Assembly: GCA_024138025.1 (NCBI GenBank)
Contig: JAMXBD010002245.1
Span: forward strand, 62,001-126,000
Direction: 5' to 3'
From: Combretum micranthum
Taxonomy: Eukaryota; Streptophyta; Magnoliopsida; Myrtales; Combretaceae
Length of the DNA stretch: 64,000 bases
In this document: positions 46,991 to 58,335 of the stretch, piece by piece
How positions within the stretch are numbered: the first letter of the stretch is position 1
Layout of the letters: each line of letters begins with the position of its first letter
Made by a program: the position numbers and the translations under genes
The notes under the pieces: generated by a model
What the model was told of the DNA's origin: nothing
Databases searched by the model: none
What the model saw: the letters and a program-made list of their open reading frames with translations, nothing else

Positions 46991-48058
46991 TATTAATTTA
47001 AATTATGAAATAACTAAATTAAGAGAAATTTAACAAATAATTAAAAAATTTAGAAAATTAATTTAAGACTATAAAAATTAAAATGAAAACAATATAAAAT
47101 TCTATTAAAAAAAACGTTTCATCCATTTATGAATTTTTATATATATTGAATTACATATAATAAAATTTGAAATCTCGAAATTACAAACAACATTAACATA
47201 TCAAATGATTCCTCAATTTCAACCAAAAAGACCAAAAAAAAAAAAAAAACTTCATATCAGAAAAGAATAAATTTGAATACCTAAAATTTCAAGCACCTTT
47301 AACACATCACATAATTTCTACATTGACCCAAAAAAAAAAAGTAAACATAAACATCCAAAATCACAAGCAAAATATGTGTCAAATAATTTTTAAACTACTC
47401 ATTCAATAGCAAAAAACATCAACACTAGCATCACGACCACCATTTTCTCTAACTTCAGCATCGCTTTCATTACTACTTTTCCTCAGCTTCCTTTACATTA
47501 AACCAAGTAGGGTTCTTCCTTGAAACATAGAACTAATTAATCAACTGTCAATTTATTGTCTTCCGACTTCCTGAAAACCTTTATGTCTTTGCTTCTTTAT
47601 TCCTTCACCTGAATGAGGTTTTTGCCCAGTACTTGAAAAGTAACTGTAAGGACCCGTTATCACCCCTATATTTGAAATAGAAGATAACGGTTCCCCAACC
47701 ACATATAACCTCTAAGATTATATGTAAGGTTGCCTGAATGATTTGTTTGAGTAATTGTTTATCTAATTCCATAAAAGATAATATACAATAGAAGACATAG
47801 CTTTTTTTTTTTTTTTTCTAACCTTAAACAAAACTATACTACTATACTACCAACACATCTTGCAAAGGAGTACAACTTAACTTTTAAATAGCTAAACACA
47901 TACATATATACATATATATTACATCCAAAGGCTTCTTACAAGCCTTAGCAAAACTCCTCAAAACACAACTCAACTAACACTATAATTACATCATCAACCA
48001 AAAAGAATCACATCTAATCTATTACATTCATAGGAGTCCATTGGGTCCATGGTCATCT

Positions 48059-48866
48059 CTAATCCTCCAACCCATCAAGAAAATCTTCAAAGTCGGTTCC
48101 GTACCCCATACTCGTATAGAACTCATCGGAATCATCACCTGAAATAGATAAAATATGAGCCAAAGGCCCAGTACACAAGTAACGAATACAAAATGCGAAG
48201 TGGACCACACAATCTTAGGCTAAATGCATCATTAGACAGGTGATTATCTTTATTACATTTTCATTCGCAAATCAACAGGGGGGTATTCAAACCCCGGATC
48301 ACACTTTGGGAATTCAGGGATCCTGAGTAACAGCAGCCGCTCAGGGGGTTGATATAAGCAGCCCAAATACTTATATCTCCTATATCTATTTCATGAAAAT
48401 AATAGCTTCATTTAGGGTTCAAAAGCCGTTGCCCGACTCTACTTAAACTCAGTCCATAACATGAGTCTAGTTCACAAGTTCCCATAATCTTTGAACCAAA
48501 CCATGGTATTTCCCCCTAAGTTTAAGCAAACGTTACTCAGATACTATTCCCCCTATCGGCTACCCACTTAACCAAAAAGAATCGCTATTGCATCATAGCG
48601 TACCATTGCATCATGATAAAGTCATTGCATCATAACTTGGTTAAGCGCCTAACTAACATGTCATTGCTTCATGACAGGTTTGCTGCTCCTCGGACCAGAT
48701 TAAACAGCATAATAGACATCCAATTCATTCAAATATTAAGCCGAATCAATGTAAGTCAGATTAGGAATGCCTATTCCTAGCAAACATCAAACAAGTTATT
48801 GCGTACCTGAACCCGATAATATATCACTATAATCTCTCGGTGATGAACTAACCGAAGAACCCTTAA
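48059..48866 (-). CDS. Putative two-exon acidic reading frame in copy 7 (3' part only)
   Basis: Segment one, 48866 down to 48807 (60 bp), follows CTATTTCAG and precedes GTACGC. It reads KGSSVSSSPRDYSDILSGS. Segment two starts at 48138 after TATTTCAG and ends at TAG (48059-48061), reading DDSDEFYTSMGYGTDF and then a DFLDGLED-type tail. The intron would be 668 bp. The phase and the 60-bp size are the same as in copies 3 and 4, and the tail is close to that of copy 8. Many of the differences among copies are at third codon positions. The start exon was not found. No known family is recognised. Confidence 0.35.
48583..48682 (-). repeat. GATGCA hairpin array (copy 7, partly decayed)
   Basis: CGCTAT-TGCATC-ATAGCG (48583-48600) is perfect. 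TACCAT-TGCATC-ATGATA and AAGTCAT-TGCATC-ATAACTT each have one mismatch. The last unit, TGTCAT-TGCTTC-ATGACA, has a changed loop with an intact stem. Confidence 0.8.
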
Positions 48867-49106
48867 CTGAAATAGGAACATCAAAATAATCAATAAATAA
48901 ATAAATATAGATTTCACATTCACAAATGTATATACATATATCACAATCCTAGATCGATTGTACAAGGAAATTCATTAAACTTTGCATAGAGTCTAAATAT
49001 CAAATTCATGCATAAAACATGTTTATTTAACTCATATATACAATAGGAATTCATATATGAAGTAAAGATTGAAAATTGAAGAAGTTTGGATTTGAAAAAC
49101 TCAGGG

Positions 49107-49362
49107 GATACACTGTCGTTCACCGCTTGCAAAATTTGATTGAACGCCAGCAGCGTAGGGAGTTTATGCCGGCGGCGTTTAACTCCGGCGTTTAAAAATC
49201 TGGTTTTGTTCCACTTCAACACCGCCCCATACGCCGGCGGCTTAAACTCTCAAATGGCCGGCGGTGTTCAAAAGCGGTGTTAAGAATTTCACTTCTGATT
49301 GCTTCCAACGCTGCCTCTACGGCGACGGCGTTGAATTTCTAGATGCCGACGTACGTTTAAAA
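49107..49362 (-). repeat. GC-rich hairpin cassette (copy 7)
   Basis: Words GCCGGCGGCGTTT, ACGCCGGCGGC, AAATGGCCGGCGGTGTT and ACGGCGACGGCGTTG appear in the order seen in copy 3 (complement of 14276-14575). Confidence 0.75.
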
Positions 49363-50329
49363 CAGGCCTATTCGACAGAACACAATCCCCTGTTTTTCCA
49401 CTTCGAAATTTTCTAACCTATAACACTTTTAAATCTTCTTCAACCACATTTTTAACTTCATATGCTCACTCCTATCTACACTACCCAATCCTAACAATTC
49501 AAAACATGAAATCAACACATTTGATCACCTCCAATTCCACTTCCATTCATTCTCAACTTTCCTACACAAACTATCTTCATTTCCTCCCAACACTTCATAT
49601 CACCTCCACAATTCATAAACAAACTCACACACTCACAAAACACATTCCTAACTAATCTCAATGCATGAACAAGAAATTTAGATAGCATTTAAACTCATCC
49701 TATTCAAGACCTCACATAACCACTACAAGAAATGAAAACAAAACAAAAGTCATACTTAAATCAACTCACATGTATATGCCTTGTCTTGGGCAGAACTTTG
49801 ATTTTTAAAGCTTGATATTGTTCTTGAATTGGATTTGGAATTTAGATTGAAGGAAGAAGAGAAAAGAAAGAGAAAAAGGAAAATTCGTATGAAAGGGAGG
49901 TTGCCCAAAAGGTAGTCCAATTAAGCAAATTAGAGGTTTAAACTTATCTAAAAAGTGACTTTCAAGGCATATATAAATTTTAGGGTGTATTTTAGGTGAA
50001 TTTGAGTCTCATTTGGGGCTTCATTTAGGTATAAATGCTAGCTTAACTAAGAAAAATTTCTATCAACTAATCTTATGAAAAACCAAGGTTGATTTTATAA
50101 ATCTAACTTAACTTAATACCTTAATGTATAAAAGACACAAGTAATAATTATACTACACACACATTAATACATATAAAACAAAAATATTAATTTCACTACA
50201 TATGCAAAATAATACATTTAGACTATTAGCAACACAACTATCATAATCATCATGCTCATTCAATTCAACAATTAAGATAACTAAACAAACACATGGAAAT
50301 TAAATAGAATTTAAATTTAGGTCATTTCA

Positions 50330-51757
50330 TTTTATCACAATTACAATATATTATAATATATTATATAAAGCAATGTTTCTTCCACCCAGTAACTCTTGTA
50401 TTGATTTTTGTGTTAAACGTCCTCCATAATTGATGGGATGGGCTATATAATACATGAACCAAACAGAGACCATTATTGGGGAAAAGGGAGAAATAATATT
50501 TTAATATTTAATTACAAAAATACCACTAAGATGAAAATAATTAAAATATTAGATAATTTAAACTCGACTCTTAAATTGAAGAGACAAGGTTGATAGAATT
50601 GCACTAACTTCATCTCTTAATGAGATGAGTTAAGCAAGTATGACTAGGCATCAGGTAACAAAATTTAAAAAATAAAATAAAATAAAATATAATAAATAAA
50701 TATAAAATGAAAAGTAATGCAAAAATTCAAAAAAAGTAAATAACACTAGATATTTATATTATTTTTCATATGAAATAAAAATTAAATATTATCTCTCTAT
50801 AGTATTTAATGTGTTAATAATAACAATATACTAACTAAATATGATTTAAAAAACATATCTATTTGCTTTATATAGAGTATAATCAAAATGATAATCTCAC
50901 TTTTATTATTTGGGACTTCTTTTTCTTCCATAATCTCTAAAAGATGATTATTTTAGTATTATGTTGCTAATATTTGAACTCAAGTAGGATGTGCTTGTGC
51001 TGCACACCCATGACCCAACATCCGTTGTTTTTTTTATAAAACCTTGTTCCATCAAACTTCAGAGTTCACATTTAATGTGATTTTAAATTGTCAAGATGAT
51101 TAGGATTGATTGATGTATGCTTTTCTAAAATATGAAAATAACGTTTAACAGACACTTAGTGCAAACGTCTTAAGATCATACTATGAAAACGAAAGTTTCA
51201 AGTCATATTTGCTAAATGGTCATAACCTGTTGAATATCTTTTATCTTAAAAACCACATTTAAGGATATGGTAGTTTTTAACCCATTTTCATATACAATTA
51301 TTAAAGATATATGTTTATTTATACATGTATATATCCTGCTTGAGTTAAAATATTACAATATAGGATTAGAGTAATCCTGAGTTGAAATATTCGTAATATG
51401 GGACTAGATTAATCCTTTTTACAAGTTACAAGGAAAAAAAAAAATCTCACGTTATTTAGAATTGAAATTATTATTATTTTTTATTGATACTCTATATAAA
51501 ACAAATAGAATATTTTCGAATTATATTTTTCTAGTATATTATTTCAAATACACATTAAATACTGTGTATAAATAAAAACTAATTTCTATTCACATGAAAA
51601 ATAATATAAATATTTAATATTATATACTTTTTTGAATTTTTTCATTACTTTTCTACTTTATATCTATTTATATCTTATTTAATTTTCTTCTTTTTTTGCT
51701 TTTGTTTTCATTTTTATTACCCCACGTCAATTGATCTTGTGTTTTCTAGAGACAGGG
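50330..51757. other. AT-rich interval between copies 7 and 8
   Basis: No gene. It holds the foldback structure 50685-51690. It ends with CAGGG (51753-51757), the left duplication of copy 8. Confidence 0.6.
50685..51690. mobile_element. Foldback element with about 200-bp inverted arms
   Basis: The left arm (about 50685-50890) and the complement of the right arm (about 51475-51690) share GAAAAGTAATG(C/A)AAAAATTC, TATTTATATTATTTTTCAT, AGTATTTAATGTGT and TTATATAGAGTAT in the same order. The loop between them is about 580 bp of AT-rich sequence without a gene. It is probably a foldback or long-TIR MITE-like element. Terminal duplications were not defined. Confidence 0.7.
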
Positions 51758-52754
51758 TGAAATAGCCATGAAATTTCTTAATTGATATACTAATGTGCTA
51801 TTGAAATGAGATATATATATATATATATATATATGTATATGTGTGCTTGGATAATATAATTAGTATATGCGTTAGACATGTGTTATTTTGTATGTGCATA
51901 GTATAATGAAATTAATATTATTGTATTATATGAATAAATGTATGTATAGTGTAATGAATAAGTATGTCTTTATGCAAATTAATATGCATGTGTTATGTTC
52001 AGAACTTAATAAAATTACTTTTGAATTGCTTAAGATTAATGACAAAAATTTTGCAAAATTTAAGTCCACTTTTTAAGCCTAAATCAAACTCAAATGCATT
52101 TGAAATTAACCCAAATTAATCTTAGGTCAAATATACTCCTAAAGTCAATTTGTGGATGAGTGTTGACTTCATTTAGACAAGTTTTTGACCCTTTTTGCAA
52201 CCCTATTTCTTCCATACGAATTTTTCTTTCTTTTCTTTTCTTTCTTTCTTCCTTTCCCATCTCAAAATCCTAAACCCTAAGCCAAAATCAATTACAAGCT
52301 TTTGGATTAAACATCATTCCAAGCCAAGACCTAACCATGTAAGTTAAATGCAAGCTTAATCTTTTTATTTTATGTTCTATCTTGTGCTTGTTTGTAAAGG
52401 TTGGATAAAAATGAAGTTTATGTACTAATTGGTGTGAGATTAATTTGGTGCATTGATGGTAGTTTAAATAAGATTACATGGCTATAGGATTAGTAGTGTG
52501 TATCTTATATGAATGTTGATATGTGAAGATGGGTGTTTTAGGAAGATTGAAGGATTGAGTAGTTGAAGTGTGGATTTGAAGTGTGATTGGTGTTTTGATG
52601 ATTAGAAGTAGAATTTATGTTGTTAGGATAGTGTTTAGAACATATAAAAAGCTTTGGAAAGTTTAGATTAAATTTGGGAAATTTTTGAAAGTGAACAAAT
52701 TTTGTAATAAAACGGGGGAAACCAAAAACATTTTCGTATAGGCTTAAATTTGGT

Positions 52755-53245
52755 CGTACGCTGGCATCTGACACTTCTACACCGCCAGCTTAGAGGCGGT
52801 GTTGGAAGTGAACAGAATCAATTTTCTTAAAACCGCTTAAACGCTGCCAACTTTTACTGGGAAAGTTTGCCAGTGTTTAATTTTTAAAACAAACACCGGC
52901 AATTAAGCTTCCAACGCCGCCGGCTTAGGGACGGTGTGGAACGGGAACATAATCATAATTTTTAATGCCGGACGTAAGGCCACCGGCGTAGGATCAAAGG
53001 CTGCCAGCGTACATGGATGGGCTGCCGGTGTTGGGGGTATTCATGGGCGTGGACCAACCCCGTGTACCTCTCGGCAATTTTTGGAAATTTGGAGTTGCAT
53101 TCTATACCGGCTCAAAGCCACCGGGCGTGCGTAGAATGAAGGCTGCTGGCGTATCCTTGAATGCTGCCAGTGTGGCAGTGTTGAACTTTAGTGTATTGAA
53201 CACCGGTTCAAAGCCGCCGGCTTTGAAGGCCGGAGTATCCCCTAC
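52755..53245 (+). repeat. GC-rich hairpin cassette (copy 8)
   Basis: A perfect 9-bp stem with a GCC loop lies at 53207-53227 (arms TTCAAAGCC and GGCTTTGAA). Less regular relatives run from 52757 on (GTACGCTGGCATCTGAC, ACCGGCAATTAAGC, AACGCCGCCGGCTTAGG, CCACCGGCGTAGG). Words such as GGCTGC(C/T)(A/G)GCGTA recur. Confidence 0.8.
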
Positions 53246-53456
53246 GCTTTTCAATTTCAAAAACTTTCTTCAAAATTTTCCGAAGTTTGATATATGATGA
53301 ATTAAATATTTGTTAAGTGTTCTACGATATAATAGGATGTTTAAATGATTTATTATGACCTTGTATTAATTTATTTGAATTTCTTTGATTAATTATATTT
53401 TCAACTAATGAATTAGTGCTTAAACTAAGTGTGAAGTTTAATATTATTTTAAACAG

Positions 53457-54093
53457 TGATAGATTCTCGCCCAGTCAACCCCATTAGTTCCCGAGTTATC
53501 TTAGGTACGCAATAACTTGCTTGTTTCTTTGCTAGGATAGGCATCACAACTAAATTATTTTAAATTAAGAAAATTCTATTAATTGATGAGTGTTGATTTT
53601 CCTTGGTTGCCGTTGAATCTGGTTCAGAGAGCGGCACCCTGCTCAGATTGGGGGCAGGGTACTTTCTCGTTAAAGGATAGAACTATTTAGGAGATATGAG
53701 TATCCGAGCTACTTATATCAATCCCCTGAGCGTCGTGATGTGTTACTCAGGATCCCTTAGTATTACGGGCTACGCCGGAATGTGGGGCTGCCTAGTCTAT
53801 ATGAATAGTAGGGACCACTCAGGGAGACAGACGTAATACTAGATCATTGTTGTCCGGAGTTTGAATACTCCCATGTTGTTTTACTAACTAAAGATTGAAC
53901 AATAAACAATTGATTGTTGCATAATACACTTAGTCTAAGTATGTGTGATACATTTTGCATTTGTATTTGTTACTTGTGTACTGGGCCTTTAGCTCATATT
54001 GTATCCATTTCAGGTGATAACTTCGATGAGTTCTATGCGAGTATGGGATATGGAACCGACTTTGTAGATTTTCTTGATGGTTTGGAGGATTAG
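53457..54093 (+). CDS. Putative two-exon acidic reading frame in copy 8 (3' part only)
   Basis: Segment one (53457-53504, 48 bp) follows TTTTAAACAG and precedes GTACGC. It reads IDSRPVNPISSRVIL in the same phase as copies 3, 4 and 7, although the sequence differs. Segment two starts at 54014 after CCATTTCAG and reads DNFDEFYASMGYGTDF, then a DFLDGLED-type tail to TAG at 54091-54093. Joining gives a continuous frame with a split Gly codon. The intron would be 509 bp. Coding capacity upstream of segment one was not established. Confidence 0.33.
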
Positions 54094-54514
54094 AGTTAAC
54101 CATGGACTCAATAGAATCCTATAATTGTAATAGACTAGATGTGATTTCTTTTGTTGATAATGTAATTAAAGTGTTAGTTTAGGTTGTGTTTGAAGATTTT
54201 GTGAAGGCTTGTAAGAAGCCTTTGGATGTAATATGTATATATATATGTGTACTTAGCCATGTAGAAATTAAGTTGTTTCTTTTGCAAATATGTTGGAAAT
54301 GAAGTGGTGATATTATGTTTAAGGTTTTAAAAAAAAAAAAAAAAGAAGAAGAAGATTTATGATTTCTACTATATTATCCATGTGGAATTAGATAAACAAT
54401 TCCTCAAACAATTCTTTCAGACAACCTTACATATAATCTTATAAGTTATATGTGGTTGAGGAACTGTTATTGCCTATTTCAAATATAGGGGTGATAACGG
54501 GTCCTTACACAGGG

Positions 54515-55700
54515 TCAATAAACTTGCTTGTTCAAAAAATAATTAAGTTTAAATTGTTTGAGAATTGTATTTTTGTAATTGAATATTACAGCAATATTTT
54601 TCCCCTTTTCCTGACCCTTCCTTTGTAAATTTCTTAGCGTTATTACTTGAGAGATTATGATAAAGTCACAAAAAAGATTATTAGATTAAGTTTAAGAAAA
54701 TTTAAGCCTTTAAAGGTACACTCTGAATATAATATATAAATTTCATAATGTATATTATAGTGGAATTACACACTAACGATGTGCGCGCTTATAAAATCAT
54801 GACTGAAAAAAGAAAATTACGACCAATTATTAGAACAGGAAAAAGAAAAAAATAATAAAAAAAACACTATAACGTCGAAGATTCATAAAATGTTGAAATG
54901 GGTTGAACTTAAGAGATAGATAGATGATGAAATTGTTCGGTACAAAATATTGAAGATGTATATGCGCATATTTGTAGTAAAATGAGTAAGCAAACAAATT
55001 TTAAATAATTTGGTAAAAAAAAGAAAAGTAAAATTTTAAATAAATCAACCGTAAGTATGACCATATCTTGACACTTAGTGTTTTTTTTTTTTTTCCACCA
55101 TCTTGACACTTGGTTTACATTGTTTGTTTTAAATCTTAGTTTATAAATCTTACATAATTGAACATGTAAAGAAAATCATCAAATGAAAAAGAAATGAGAA
55201 TACATATGTTATTATAATCCTCCCCAAGCAGCAATTGAGAAGTAACTCTTCAATTTGGAAAACACAAGTGTGTTTGCCTAAATTTTGGAACATTACACTA
55301 AAAAGTATGAAAATAAGAAAATAATACAGGAGAGTACTTTCTTAGCAAAAGGAATTGATATGCATATATCACACGAAGCAATCAACGAACAAAGTAAGGA
55401 AAAGCTTGGTTCTGGAGATAGAATTTATGAATATCAAGCATGGCAGTAAGCAAAGTTCCTGACTTGGATGACTGAAACCCGAATTGACCTGCCATTAAAA
55501 GGAGTAACAAAAACATGCTTATCAGTGAGACAAATAGTACTTCCAACGTTTTGTAGAGTGGTTGTTTCGAAGCCACAATATAAGAGTAAAGTAAAAAAAG
55601 AAAAGAAAACCAAGGAATCAAGAATAACATAATGGAAAATAAAGGGAAAATTACCTTAATACAATCCAGTGTTTGAAAAGGTCATTCATTTGAATTTAAT
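54515..55700. other. 3' flank of the F-box gene, duplicated downstream
   Basis: AT-rich. From 54955 it matches 62805 onward. A minus-strand frame 55382-55630 encodes a Leu/Phe-rich peptide with a membrane-segment-like stretch. After ATGGCAG it reads QFGFQSSKSGTLL. The equivalent at 63470-63600 is also partly open, but the frame is not conserved as a whole, so it may be transcribed 3' sequence rather than protein. Confidence 0.5.
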
Positions 55701-55905
55701 TGTGTCATAATGATGACTTATTAGTAATTTCCTAGCTCTAATGTGGTAATCCAACTAGATATGATTATTGTTGTAATTGATGATGACCTCAAGAAGTGGG
55801 TCTTCCAACTAAATGAAAAAGAAGATGATTTTGGTGATAAAATAAATATACAACCAGAATAAGATACTTGTTCAAAAGTTTTAAACAGAAAACTTTTAAT
55901 ATTCT
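54955..55905. repeat. Duplicated block, partner of 62805-63990
   Basis: Shared runs include AGTAACTCTTCAATTTGGAA, GTCTTCCAACTAAATGAAAA and AATTGACCTGCCATTAAAA, in the same order and orientation as in the second unit. Sequence identity looks high by eye but was not computed. Confidence 0.85.
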
Positions 55906-56060
55906 CAAATTGCATACTTCATGAAATATCAGATGTATAAAAAATGAAAAAGGAAAAATAAAAATTCTTTTACCTCTGAACAAATGCCTGTAGGCAACTG
56001 TGAGCATATTCTATCAAACAAATAGATTCCAATAACTGCAATGCTTCCACTCTTAGATGC

Positions 56061-57889
56061 TCAACTCTTCAGGGAAACTAGGCTCTCCATGCATGGATAT
56101 ACTCTTGCATGCCAATAGTCTTCTTGAGATAATGCAACCCTGTATGTACCATTTAGCTTGTTATAAACAATCATTCCCTTTTTGTAACCCAACATAACTT
56201 CATCTTGAGATATGTGTAAAAAATCTTGTACATTGTCCACTTCAAATTTAATCTCTTTAGGGAGTACAAAAGTGAACTGTTTACACCAGGATTCTTTTCC
56301 ACCATTCTCGTCCATTCTCCATATATCAACATATGAACATAACGGTATAGCAAATAGAGATTTTTGGTTGACACACCATGCGTAACCTTCCATGTAATAG
56401 AAGTTTTTTTATCCTTGGGTAGTGTAAGTTCACGGAAGGTCTCCTTAACAAAATCAAAAGAGAAAAGTCTACACGGATTATGCCAAAAAACAACGTTACC
56501 AACAAGCCTACAATCATATTTCATTAATCCAATTCTTCTGTAAGGGAAGTCCTGAATCCTTCTCCAAGAATTAGCCATCAAAGAATACAACCACACTTGC
56601 GGCCATACATGTTCATTTGACCAGTTGCAACAATTGCAAATCACAACCACCTTATAATCATTTGAAAAGGAATCAAAGCCAAACCCAAATATGTGATGTC
56701 CTTCCCAATGCTTACAATGATCAAAAGGAGGTAATTCCTTAGTTTCTTGAATTGATGGATTCCATAAAAAGAGTGTGAATGGAGTATAGCTTGACAAAAG
56801 CACTGACTCATCACACGGATCCACGGGTAATGGAGTATCGCTTGACAAAAGCACCAATCCATTGCATGAACCCACAGGTCCAATAACTTTAAATCGGGTC
56901 ATGTCCAATGGTAAAACATGCCTTATTTGATTAGGAGTGAAGATAAAATCTTCGGAATGCGATAATGAATGGAATGATAAAGAGAGTAGTTTAATACTCT
57001 TGTTGAGTACTTGATTACTTCTAGAATTGGTAAATAGCAAATGGTATCGTGAATGATTGTTATCCATTAAAAATGTGTGATCTAAGTGCTTTCTAAAAAA
57101 AGCATCGGAGATTAAGGATTTCCATAGCTTGCATACACATTTCAAGCGCAACAAAGTCTTCACGCTTGCCCAAGAGAGTATTTCAATAATAATTTCTTGT
57201 GGAATGTAACCTATTAGAAATTAGGAAAAAAACCATTTATAAATTGAAAAAAAAAAGTGGAAGAATTAAATCTAAAACTATTCAATACCAAAATTTTCAT
57301 GAAAACGTAGAGATAATGATCATTGCTAATCCAAGACCACAATAACTAGAGAAAGGTTTCGATAATACTGGCACATTATATGAATTGATTAACAATATAC
57401 AAGTATTAATAAAATTTCCACATGTGGATAAATTTTTAACAAATTATTCATTTTCATGTGATTTGTCCAAATATCATGGGTAAGATTTTCAACAATGCAC
57501 TTAGACTTTGCAACTCTAGCACATGGACACAAAAGATCATACTTTATCAAGAAAGATTTCAATAGTACAAACATGTTATGTGGATTGATTATTAATGTAT
57601 AAATACTTTATCTAGAAAATTTTTTTATGAGAATAGTTTGCATTATTCCCACCATTTGTATATCGGTGGCTAAAATAACAAAGAGTATGATGATCAACTA
57701 CCACCGCCATCTAACCAATGCAAAGGTTAATAATTACCTAGGTTTTGAACTATGACAACATACGAGAAAATTCAGCAAACAATAAATCCCAAAAATTCAG
57801 CAACAATAAATCCCAATTGATATACATAAAAAAAAGAAAAAGATTGCTATATACTAACTTGTCAGGATCTGCCTCTCTGGCCGAGACAT
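56061..57889 (-). CDS. F-box protein with F-box-associated domain, two exons, one frame break
   Basis: Likely substrate adaptor of an SCF ubiquitin ligase. Exon 1 (57889-57859) starts at ATG and encodes MSRPERQILT plus one base. The donor is GTTAGT. The 648-bp intron ends in CTAATAG, and exon 2 runs from 57210 to TGA at 56061-56063. Joining gives IPQEIIIEILSWASVKTLLR and LKCVCKLWKSLI, a typical F-box at residues 12-50. The FBA region follows: GPVGSCNGLVLLSS, LFLWNPSIQETKELP, FGFGFDSFSNDYKVVVI and VWLYSLMANSWRRI. Total length is about 393 codons, normal for the family. The frame shifts by one at a T7 run (56404-56410, plus strand), after ELTLPKDKK. The downstream frame EGYAWCVNQKSLF continues a normal FBA tail to the stop. 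This is either a recent null allele or a sequencing error. A local duplication (LLSSDTP... / LLSSYTP) lies at about residues 120-145. Confidence 0.85.
57211..57858 (-). other. Intron of the F-box gene
   Basis: GTTAGT at 57858-57853 and AG at 57212-57211 on the minus strand, 648 bp, AT-rich. The exon phases fit (one base of a Ser codon in exon 1, two in exon 2). No other gene is seen inside. Confidence 0.75.
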
Positions 57890-58335
57890 GATTAGCTTAA
57901 TCCAAGGAGCACGGCAACAAATATTATTTCTCCCCTTTTGAAGTTTCTAGGCAAGCATAGACTTTTACGTTTTTTACTTTCTCGCGCACCTACATACCAC
58001 CAGAAAGGGAAATAAATTAAAAAAAAAAATCTATATATTGTAATTGCAAATATAGACAGACGAGAAACGCATACTATAAAATTGATCTAATTGAAAAAGA
58101 GGGAGGTCTGATCGAGGGGGATGAATAGAGGGACATAGGAGGCTAGAGTTCTTAAGAGTTGAAGAATCAAGGAGAAAATTACGGAATTTTTCTTCGAAGG
58201 GCGGAGGGAATGGTGGAAGCGAAGAGTGCGTATTTCAGTCTCCCATGCGTCTTGACTTTTAGGGTTTTTCCTTGTCTATGATTTTTGTTTCCGTTTTTAC
58301 TTTTTATAATTACTAAAATTGGATTTCTTTATTTG
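57890..58335 (-). promoter_or_regulatory. Upstream and 5' UTR region of the F-box gene
   Basis: Comparatively purine-rich on the plus strand (58090-58230), i.e. pyrimidine-rich upstream of the gene, as common for plant leaders. No single TATA box can be chosen with confidence. The unit boundary is near 58335, where sequence resembling 44515 begins. Confidence 0.35.

Larger units (their letters stand above)
44502..47644. other. AT-rich start of segmental duplication unit 1, no gene seen
   Basis: Contains AGAAATAGTATATTATGGAA (44517), which recurs at 58342, and short degenerate repeats of the type GTGAATCACATTT...AAGATGCAA (44750-44900) resembling 59380-59570. The block 45110-45770 matches 62440-62805. 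No convincing open frame. Confidence 0.55.
47645..50329 (-). mobile_element. TG...CA element copy 7 (subfamily A), no matching TSD
   Basis: The left end is TGTAAGGACCCGTTATCACC and the right end is TAGGTCATTTCA. Length is 2685 bp. The flanks GTAAC (47640-47644) and TTTTA (50330-50334) do not match, unlike in copies 1, 4, 6 and 8. Minus-strand order: leader, GTGAGTTG donor-like site (about 49770), GC cassette (49107-49362), exon-like segment (48807-48866), GATGCA hairpins (48583-48682), CTTATATC hairpin, second exon-like segment (48059-48138), terminus. Its sequence is very close to copy 3. Confidence 0.85.
51758..54509 (+). mobile_element. TG...CA element copy 8 (subfamily A), complete with TSD
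   Basis: Starts TGAAATAGCCATG at 51758 and ends ACGGGTCCTTACA at 54509. CAGGG flanks it at 51753-51757 and 54510-54514. Length is 2752 bp. It contains an (AT)n run (51809-51834), a pyrimidine-rich leader (52220-52260), a donor-like CCATGTAAGTT (about 52335), a GC cassette (52755-53245), exon-like segments (53457-53504 and 54014-54093) and the CTTATATC hairpin (about 53695-53720). The GATGCA array is replaced by a GAGAGCGGCACCC block, as in subfamily B. Confidence 0.9.

Noticed and set aside
47645..54509. A single 6.9-kb DNA transposon with long terminal inverted repeats (TGTAAGGACCCG ... CGGGTCCTTACA)
   Set aside because: The right half is a complete element with its own 5-bp duplication CAGGG (51753-51757 and 54510-54514). 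The left half has its own opposite end at 50329. The inverted look comes from two copies in opposite orientation.
55382..55630. Small membrane protein downstream of the F-box gene
   Set aside because: The duplicated sequence in unit 2 does not keep the frame over its length, so it is better read as transcribed 3' flank or T-rich antisense.
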